A stretch of 5,982 nucleotides of DNA, from assembly GCA_003694225.1 (NCBI GenBank), contig RFKT01000242.1:1-5982 (forward strand). The letters are read 5' to 3'. The DNA comes from Candidatus Dadabacteria bacterium (lineage in GTDB: Bacteria; Bdellovibrionota_C; UBA2361; J135). Every line of letters starts with the position of its first letter. The first letter of the stretch is position 1. The translations under genes were made by a program, and so were the position numbers. This document shows, piece after piece, positions 1-4,120 of this stretch. Under the pieces are notes generated by a model, which saw only the letters and a program-made list of their open reading frames with translations, was not told where the DNA came from and made no database searches.

Positions 1-1
1 A

Positions 2-100
2 CAACTAAACAAACCTTTTGAAATAAAGAGAAATAATCCTATTAAAAGCTATAGATTAAGCCCTTCTTTCTTTGGTATGAAACTTCTCTTTCTCCTCTAA
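2..100 (+). CDS. Possible C-terminal tail of a gene entering from the left edge (weak)
   Basis: A reading frame is open from the window edge and ends at a TAA at 98-100, giving 32 codons that finish in a hydrophobic run (GMKLLFLL). If real, it is the last piece of a protein on the plus strand, ending about 110 bp before the sulfotransferase. Against it, the stretch is very AT-rich, few codons begin with G as real genes usually do, an open run of this length is expected fairly often by chance, and promoter-like elements overlap it. I recognise no family. Sequence to the left would decide. Confidence 0.18.
   Translation, partial: QLNKPFEIKRNNPIKSYRLSPSFFGMKLLFLL
18..45 (+). promoter_or_regulatory. 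Candidate sigma70-type promoter upstream of the sulfotransferase
   Basis: TTGAAA at 18-23 (one mismatch to TTGACA) is followed after 16 bp by TATTAA at 40-45 (two mismatches to TATAAT). Transcription from here would start near 52 and leave a 5' untranslated region of about 160 nt containing the inverted repeats at 58-170. A competing weaker pair is TTGTTA at 153-158 and GATACT at 177-182 with 18 bp spacing, which would give a leader of only about 25 nt. In AT-rich DNA such matches arise easily, so neither is secure. Confidence 0.28.
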
Positions 101-170
101 CATCTTAAATATCTAAAGGGTTTTGCCTTTAAAAGTGAGGAGAGGGCTTGTATTGTTAGATTAGCTAACA
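58..170 (+). other. Leader region with nested inverted repeats, possible structured 5' UTR
   Basis: Three complementary pairs are nested: AAGCCCT (58-64) with AGGGCTT (143-149), CTCCTC (92-97) with GAGGAG (137-142), and TAAAGG (114-119) with CCTTTA (126-131) closing a 6-nt loop. A separate hairpin follows, TGTTAG (154-159) with CTAACA (165-170) around a 5-nt loop. On the 3' side the outer and middle stems are directly adjacent. No U-tract follows either hairpin, so they do not look like intrinsic terminators. I recognise no known riboswitch class. The purine/pyrimidine-biased sequence makes chance pairing quite possible, and the 5' side of the middle stem is far from the outer one. Confidence 0.25.
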
Positions 171-173
171 GAG

Positions 174-212
174 ATGGATACTGTCTTTAGGATGTCTTTA
201 GGAAAAGAGTAG
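174..212 (+). other. 12-codon leader ORF abutting the sulfotransferase start
   Basis: An ATG at 174 opens a 12-codon frame (MDTVFRMSLGKE) that ends with TAG at 210-212, immediately before the sulfotransferase ATG at 213 and in the same frame. No convincing ribosome binding site precedes position 174, and the sequence shows no attenuator-like codon run. It could be a translated leader allowing termination-reinitiation at 213, or simply a chance frame through the tandem duplication. Confidence 0.2.
182..203 (+). repeat. 11-bp perfect tandem duplication before the sulfotransferase start
   Basis: The 11-bp unit TGTCTTTAGGA occurs twice back to back, at 182-192 and 193-203, with no mismatch. The second copy supplies the AGGA (200-203) that may serve as the ribosome binding site, 9 nt before the ATG at 213. 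The first copy carries the same AGGA 20 nt before the start, too far to be used for it. Because 11 is not a multiple of three, gain or loss of a copy would shift the frame of the short leader ORF that runs through it. Confidence 0.85.
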
Positions 213-1001
213 ATGGACACGCCAGATATTGGAGCGGCAATTATAGATCTTGAGAATTTATCCATGGTTGGAGCATGTCCTTTGCCTCATCCGGATAATA
301 TGAAAAATATCTTGGTGGTCTCTCATGAGAGATCGGGGACACATTTTTTGATAAACTCTATAGCAAAGAATTTCTCCGTTTATTCAAATTTAGAGCTTAG
401 CTTCGGAGGCGATCCAAGGGATCTTTCATCCCTTATATTAAGTATCTGCAACAGGAGAGATCGGAGAATATTTAAAAGCCACCATCAGGCTTATTTTTTC
501 GAGGAAGTAATGGATAAACTTTTAGAGAACTTCCATGTATTTTATATCGTAAGGGATGGAAGGGATGTGGTAAGAAGCTGTTACGATTACTTTAATGCAG
601 TCGGGCTTGATATCTTTCCCCAAACTTCTTCCCTAAAGGAACTTGTATGGATAGATCCCACCAAATACGCCTTTGATGGAGGCTACAGCAAAAAGAAGGG
701 CTCTAATATGTTTGAAAGATGGGCTCTTCATGCAGAAAGCTGGCTTCCCTATAGGGATGTTATTACTATTATCAGGTACGAAGAGCTAAAGAGAAAGTTC
801 AACCTTCAGATTAAGAGGATAGGCTCAGCCATTGGGATGGAGCCTCCACAAGCTCCTTCTATGCCCACCGTTAAAGATAGAGGGATAGTAAATAGGAAAG
901 GCCTTAGCGGAGGATGGAAGGGTTCTCTCTCGGATGCAGAGATAGAACTTTTTTTGCGAGTTGCAAGGAATATAGCGCCTGACTTAGGGTATCACTTATA
1001 A
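213..1001 (+). CDS. PAPS-dependent sulfotransferase family protein
   Basis: This 262-residue protein belongs to the Sulfotransfer_1 type, whose members move a sulfuryl group from PAPS to a hydroxyl or amine acceptor. The 5'-phosphosulfate loop is seen as SHERSGTHFL (residues 37-46). A KSH motif follows at 88-90, with His90 in the place of the usual catalytic histidine. The 3'-phosphate site is VRDGRDVVRS (113-122), then RYEEL (188-192), and near the C-terminus RKGLSGGWKG (228-237), matching the family's RKG..G.WK element. No signal peptide or membrane segment is evident, so it is probably cytoplasmic. The ATG at 213 has AGGA 9 nt upstream. Met18 (264) and Met30 (300) are alternatives; Met30 lies directly before the beta strand leading to the PAPS loop, where many relatives begin, but has only a weak GGA. 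The acceptor is unknown: the flanking genes are unrelated housekeeping genes on the other strand. Family assignment is firm, substrate is open. Confidence 0.88.
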   Translation: MDTPDIGAAIIDLENLSMVGACPLPHPDNMKNILVVSHERSGTHFLINSIAKNFSVYSNLELSFGGDPRDLSSLILSICNRRDRRIFKSHHQAYFFEEVMDKLLENFHVFYIVRDGRDVVRSCYDYFNAVGLDIFPQTSSLKELVWIDPTKYAFDGGYSKKKGSNMFERWALHAESWLPYRDVITIIRYEELKRKFNLQIKRIGSAIGMEPPQAPSMPTVKDRGIVNRKGLSGGWKGSLSDAEIELFLRVARNIAPDLGYHL

Positions 1002-1007
1002 TCTTCT

Positions 1008-1415
1008 CTATGCACCTTGACACATAAAACCACACATCTCAACCTCTACCAACGCCCCATTTGGAAGGCTTTTAACTTCTACAGCAGAGCGGGCTGGACA
1101 AACAGAGCCAAGCTTCTCTGCATATATATCGTTAAATTCAGAGAGAGTAGATATATCCGTGAGGTACACTGTAGTCTTTAATATGGAATTGAGGCCTACA
1201 TTGTTTTCATTAAGTATTAACTCAATATTGTCCATAATCCGCTTTGCTTGTGGCTTAAAGCCCTCTTCAAGGGCTCCTGTCTTGGGGTTGATCCCTATCT
1301 GCCCCGCTATAAACCATATCCCGCCCTTTGATACAAAGTGTGAATAGTGTCCCAAAGGCTTTGGGAAGGGGTGGGGAGGGTTTTTGTCAATCAAGCTTTC
1401 GTTCTTATCGGTCAT
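1008..1415 (-). CDS. ridA: RidA family (YjgF/YER057c/UK114) reactive intermediate deaminase
   Basis: RidA-family proteins are small cytoplasmic trimers; the archetype hydrolyses reactive enamines and imines such as 2-aminoacrylate to ketoacids and ammonia, protecting PLP enzymes. The 135 residues cover the whole family domain (usually about 125-130) with a slightly longer N-terminus. Visible family elements are GHYSHF (22-27), FIAGQIG (35-41), KTTVYLTD (80-87), FNDIY (94-98) and PARSAVEVKSLP (107-118). Arg109 corresponds to the essential carboxylate-binding arginine (Arg105 in enteric RidA) and Glu126 sits in the conserved VEVEM strand. The usual YSQA is YSHF here, so the pocket may differ from archetypal RidA. 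The start codon overlaps the rsh stop as ATGA, and AAAGGA lies 6 nt upstream inside rsh, so translation is probably coupled. No terminator hairpin is visible after the stop. Family assignment is strong; 2-aminoacrylate deaminase activity is inferred. Confidence 0.9.
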   Translation of the reverse strand: MTDKNESLIDKNPPHPFPKPLGHYSHFVSKGGIWFIAGQIGINPKTGALEEGFKPQAKRIMDNIELILNENNVGLNSILKTTVYLTDISTLSEFNDIYAEKLGSVCPARSAVEVKSLPNGALVEVEMCGFMCQGA

Positions 1416-1427
1416 TTTTTATCCTTT
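1412..1427 (-). promoter_or_regulatory. ATGA stop/start overlap of rsh and ridA with ridA ribosome binding site
   Basis: The plus-strand TCAT at 1412-1415 reads ATGA on the minus strand: the ridA ATG shares its last two bases with the rsh TGA. AAAGGA (1422-1427) stands 6 nt before the ATG, a good Shine-Dalgarno match at good spacing. This is the classical layout for translational coupling, where ribosomes finishing rsh re-initiate at ridA. Confidence 0.8.
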
Positions 1428-3616
1428 CTCTTTGTTTCTCCGTCCATGTTTATGGAAGTCTTCATATGCCTTACCCTTTCAACCTTTATCACCCCCGGCA
1501 CCATCTCAAGGGCTCGGTGGATATTTTCCAGTTGGCGGGCGTCTTCTATAAGCATCTCAAAGGAATTTACAGCCTTTCCGTCAGGTGTTGTTTTTACATG
1601 AGCGTTTGCAATGTTTGCCCCGTTTGTTGTGATAGCGGAGGTGAGGTTTGCCAAAACACCGATCTGGTCTTGAGAATGCACTGTAAGCTTTATCCTTCTT
1701 GGCGCCTTTACCTTGGTATCCCATACAACATCAAGCCTGCGCATAGGGTCACTCTTTAGCACCTGCGCGCAGTTTGCAAGGTGTATGGTTACACCCCTTC
1801 CTCTTGTAATAAATCCAACGATTCTATCTCCCGGAAGAGGCTCGCAGCACTTTGCAAACCTCACAAGGATATCATCCATGCCGCTTACCTTGACCCCAAC
1901 TTTGTTTCTGGATGTTTTAGCGGCTCGTTGGAATATGCGCTCTAAAGACGAAGCTTTCTTGGTGAGCTTTTCTTCCAGATCTGTCTCGTCCGGAAGCACT
2001 TTGGCTATTACCTTAGTTGTGTTTATTTTGCCGTATCCGATCTCTGCATATAACTCATCTACGCTCTTTAGGCCCATCTCTTGGGCAATTTCAAGAAGCT
2101 TTTTGGATTTTATAAGTTTCTTTATGCTCTGCTTTACCTTTCTTAGATCCTTTGCAAGCAGTTCATAGCCTATATGTTGGCTCTTTGCCCGTTCTTGAGC
2201 CCTTAAAAATGATCTTATTCTCTGCTTTGCCTTGGAGGTTTTGACAAAATTAAGCCAGTCTTTGCTCGGCACGTGGTTTTTGGAGGTTATAATCTCAACC
2301 GTGTCTCCATTGTGCAGCTTATAATCCAAGGGTACAATCTGGCCGTTTACCTTAGCTCCTGTTGTCTGGTGTCCCACATCTGTATGTACCGCATAGGCAA
2401 AATCAATCGGGGTGGCAAGGTAGGGAAGCCTTATTAGATCTCCTTTTGGAGTAAATACAAAGACCTCTTCAGGGAAAAGCTCCCCTTTTACAGACTGAAT
2501 AAACTCATCAGGATTGCTCAGATATTGTTGGGTCTCTACTAGCTCACGTACCCACTGAAGGTCAAAGCTCGTGTCCGTTGTAATCTTTCCTTCCTTATAC
2601 TTCCAATGGGCTGCAATACCTTCCTCTGCCACACGGTTCATCTCCGATGTTCTAATCTGAAGCTCTATTCTCTGCCCCTCAGGGCCTATCACAGTTGTAT
2701 GGAGTGATTGGTACATATTCGGCTTTGGCATTGCTATATAATCCTTAAATCTTCCCGGCACTGGCTTCCATGTGGCGTGTATTACTCCGAGAGTTTCGTA
2801 GCACGCCCTTACTGTCGCTACAATAACCCTAAAGCCTAAGATGTCATTGATCTCTTCAAACGTAAGGTTGTTCTTCTCCATCTTTTGCCAGATGGAATAG
2901 AAATGCTTTGCCCTCCCTTTAATTGCGGCCGAGATTCCATTGGCTTCCAACACCTCCTTAATCATCTTAGTTACAGTTTCAATGTATTTATCCCACTCTG
3001 AGCCGCGCTCTTCCATCTTCTGTTTTATAAGCTCATATACCTCAGGTCTTAGGTATAGGAGGCAATAATCTTCAAGTTCAGACTTAAGCCAGTGTATTCC
3101 CAACCGGTTTGCAATAGGGGCATAGATCTCTTTAGTTTCTTTTGCTTTAATCCTCTGTTTTCTTGGAGGTAGATGCTCTAATGTACGCATATTATGAAGC
3201 CTGTCACAGAGTTTTACTAAAACCACCCGGATATCTCGCGCCATTGCGACAAGCATCTTTCTAAAGTTTTCCGCCTGCCGCTCCTCAAGGGAGTCGAACT
3301 CTATTCTGGTTAACTTTGTTACCCCCTGTACTATTTCTGAGATCTCCAATCCGAAGTGTTCAGCAAGCTCGTCTTCAGTGACGTCACAGTCTTCTATAGT
3401 ATCGTGAAGGAGAGCCGCTGCAACTGATGCGATATCAAGTTTTAACTTGGCAACCAAAAGGGCTGTTTCAACTACATGTGTAAAATAAGGCTCTCCAGAG
3501 GCCCTGACCTGCCCCTGATGGGCTTTTTCTGCAAATTCATAAGCTCGCTTTAGAAGATTTAAATCCGGATTAGGATGATATGATTCTACACTCTTTACTA
3601 ATGTGTTGAAATCCAT
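1412..3616 (-). CDS. rsh: Bifunctional (p)ppGpp synthetase/hydrolase (RelA/SpoT homologue)
   Basis: This 734-residue long RSH protein should pyrophosphorylate GDP/GTP to (p)ppGpp under starvation and hydrolyse it otherwise. The N-terminal HD hydrolase looks intact: Arg38, His47, HDTIED (71-76) and CDRLHN (137-142). The synthetase domain (about 230-345) has GRFKDYIAMPKPNMYQSLH (288-306) and IELQIRT (317-323, Glu318). RFKD is the RXKD form found in bifunctional Rel/SpoT enzymes, in contrast to EXDD of synthesis-only RelA. The regulatory half follows: TGS (about 384-446, VFVFTPKGD), a helical region, the conserved-cysteine module (AKCCEPLPGD 588-597; His612, Cys616) and a C-terminal ACT domain (about 640-715). 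Nothing is truncated. It lies 56 bp after rpoZ and overlaps ridA by 4 nt, so it is probably in one operon with both. The ATG at 3616 is the only reasonable start: a stop lies six codons upstream with no ATG, GTG or TTG between. The basic tail KRKDKK is encoded by the DNA that also carries the ridA ribosome binding site. Both activities are inferred from conserved residues; a SpoT-like balance cannot be excluded. Confidence 0.97.
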   Translation of the reverse strand: MDFNTLVKSVESYHPNPDLNLLKRAYEFAEKAHQGQVRASGEPYFTHVVETALLVAKLKLDIASVAAALLHDTIEDCDVTEDELAEHFGLEISEIVQGVTKLTRIEFDSLEERQAENFRKMLVAMARDIRVVLVKLCDRLHNMRTLEHLPPRKQRIKAKETKEIYAPIANRLGIHWLKSELEDYCLLYLRPEVYELIKQKMEERGSEWDKYIETVTKMIKEVLEANGISAAIKGRAKHFYSIWQKMEKNNLTFEEINDILGFRVIVATVRACYETLGVIHATWKPVPGRFKDYIAMPKPNMYQSLHTTVIGPEGQRIELQIRTSEMNRVAEEGIAAHWKYKEGKITTDTSFDLQWVRELVETQQYLSNPDEFIQSVKGELFPEEVFVFTPKGDLIRLPYLATPIDFAYAVHTDVGHQTTGAKVNGQIVPLDYKLHNGDTVEIITSKNHVPSKDWLNFVKTSKAKQRIRSFLRAQERAKSQHIGYELLAKDLRKVKQSIKKLIKSKKLLEIAQEMGLKSVDELYAEIGYGKINTTKVIAKVLPDETDLEEKLTKKASSLERIFQRAAKTSRNKVGVKVSGMDDILVRFAKCCEPLPGDRIVGFITRGRGVTIHLANCAQVLKSDPMRRLDVVWDTKVKAPRRIKLTVHSQDQIGVLANLTSAITTNGANIANAHVKTTPDGKAVNSFEMLIEDARQLENIHRALEMVPGVIKVERVRHMKTSINMDGETKRKDKK

Positions 3617-3622
3617 CCCTCT
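3617..3622 (-). promoter_or_regulatory. Badly spaced purine-rich ribosome binding site of rsh
   Basis: The only Shine-Dalgarno-like run before rsh is AGAGGG, and it touches the ATG with no spacer, whereas 5-9 nt is usual. No in-frame alternative start improves the spacing. Translation of rsh may therefore be weak, or depend on ribosomes arriving from rpoZ 56 bp upstream. Confidence 0.45.
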
Positions 3623-3672
3623 ATTGCCATATTAGCGCATGGAAAGAATGCCGCAAAAGAATGACACCTGCC

Positions 3673-4011
3673 TTATTCGGCGCCTTCCCCTTTAGATGCT
3701 TCAGATGGCGAAGATGGGACAGCTTCTTTATCGCTTCTCTGCTCAGCCCCGGTGCCGTTTTCCCCCGCGGCCGCCCGTTCTTCAGCCTCTTTTTTAGCTC
3801 TTTCCTCTTCTGCTATTTCTTCTTCAGTCATAAATCGAACCTTCCCTGCTGCAATCTCTCTTAGGGCAGTCACTATGGCCTTGTTGTTTTTTGTGTCTGT
3901 TAGGGGTTCAGCTCCACTCAAGAGCTGTTTTGCCCTGTAAGATGCAAGCAAAACAAGGCTGAATCTGTTATTTTCCTTCTTTAAGCAGTCCTCTACTGTA
4001 ATTCTCGCCAT
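3673..4011 (-). CDS. rpoZ: DNA-directed RNA polymerase omega subunit
   Basis: Omega helps fold and hold the beta' subunit of RNA polymerase. The N-terminal 57 residues are clearly omega: [10 protein letters not shown] (1-10), [17 protein letters not shown] (14-30), then [17 protein letters not shown] (42-58). The MAR start matters because, in E. coli, omega residues 2-5 form part of ppGpp site 1 with beta'. That residue pattern (Ala2, Arg3, Ile4, Thr5) is kept here, beside the gene that makes ppGpp. From about residue 62 the protein runs into a 50-residue tail rich in Glu, Ala, Lys, Gly and Ser (for example [20 protein letters not shown]), charged and helical at first and probably disordered after that, making it 112 residues against 91 in E. 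coli. The tail DNA is locally GC-rich (around 3745-3780). The ATG at 4011 lacks a strong ribosome binding site (GGGGG lies about 11 nt before it), but the MARITVEDC sequence fixes the start. Confidence 0.95.
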   Translation of the reverse strand: MARITVEDCLKKENNRFSLVLLASYRAKQLLSGAEPLTDTKNNKAIVTALREIAAGKVRFMTEEEIAEEERAKKEAEERAAAGENGTGAEQRSDKEAVPSSPSEASKGEGAE

Positions 4012-4061
4012 ATCTTTTTAGCCCCCGTAAATTTAATAAAAGCCCAAGCGCCATCTGCCCT

Positions 4062-4079
4062 ATTTTAGTAATATTAGTA
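4062..4079 (-). repeat. Imperfect 9-bp direct repeat overlapping the candidate -10 region
   Basis: On the minus strand TACTAATAT (4079-4071) is followed at once by TACTAAAAT (4070-4062), identical at 8 of 9 positions. The pair overlaps the end of the candidate TATACT element and the expected start site. It could be a direct-repeat operator, or only AT-rich low complexity. Confidence 0.4.
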
Positions 4080-4104
4080 TATCCAGCAATTTAACAAAAA
4101 GCAA
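4076..4104 (-). promoter_or_regulatory. Candidate promoter for the rpoZ-rsh-ridA operon
   Basis: Within the 109-bp gap between glmS and rpoZ, the minus strand reads TTGCTT (4104-4099), 17 bp, then TATACT (4081-4076), which is one mismatch from TATAAT. Transcription would start near 4069, leaving a leader of about 60 nt before rpoZ. A second option on the same strand is TTGCTG followed after 16 bp by TAAAAT. No terminator with a stem and U-tract is visible after glmS, so read-through into rpoZ is also likely. Confidence 0.38.
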
Positions 4105-4120
4105 AGCCCCCCTCTTAATA

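Noticed and set aside
114..135. TAAAGG-CCTTTA hairpin as an intrinsic terminator for an upstream gene
   Set aside because: The stem has only 6 bp with few GC pairs and is followed by AAAA, not a U-tract, on the plus strand; the minus strand also lacks one.
213..1001. Sulfotransferase as a recently transferred or mobile cargo gene
   Set aside because: It is AT-leaning and unrelated to its neighbours, but its codon use is not clearly different by eye and no transposase, tRNA, integrase or attachment repeat flanks it in the window.
1328..2168. Long plus-strand ORFs (143 and 151 codons) opposite ridA and rsh
   Set aside because: They lie wholly or mostly antisense to clearly conserved genes, have no recognisable domain, and their composition (runs of Phe, Ser and Leu) is typical of reversed coding DNA.
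3661..3940. Plus-strand ORFs opposite rpoZ
   Set aside because: They are the antisense of the omega gene, including its low-complexity tail, which gives Phe/Ser-rich nonsense translations.
4085..4115. G-run and T-rich stretch after glmS (minus strand) as a terminator
   Set aside because: GGGGGGCTTTGCTTTTTG has a T-rich end, but no complementary C-rich arm is present to form a stem.
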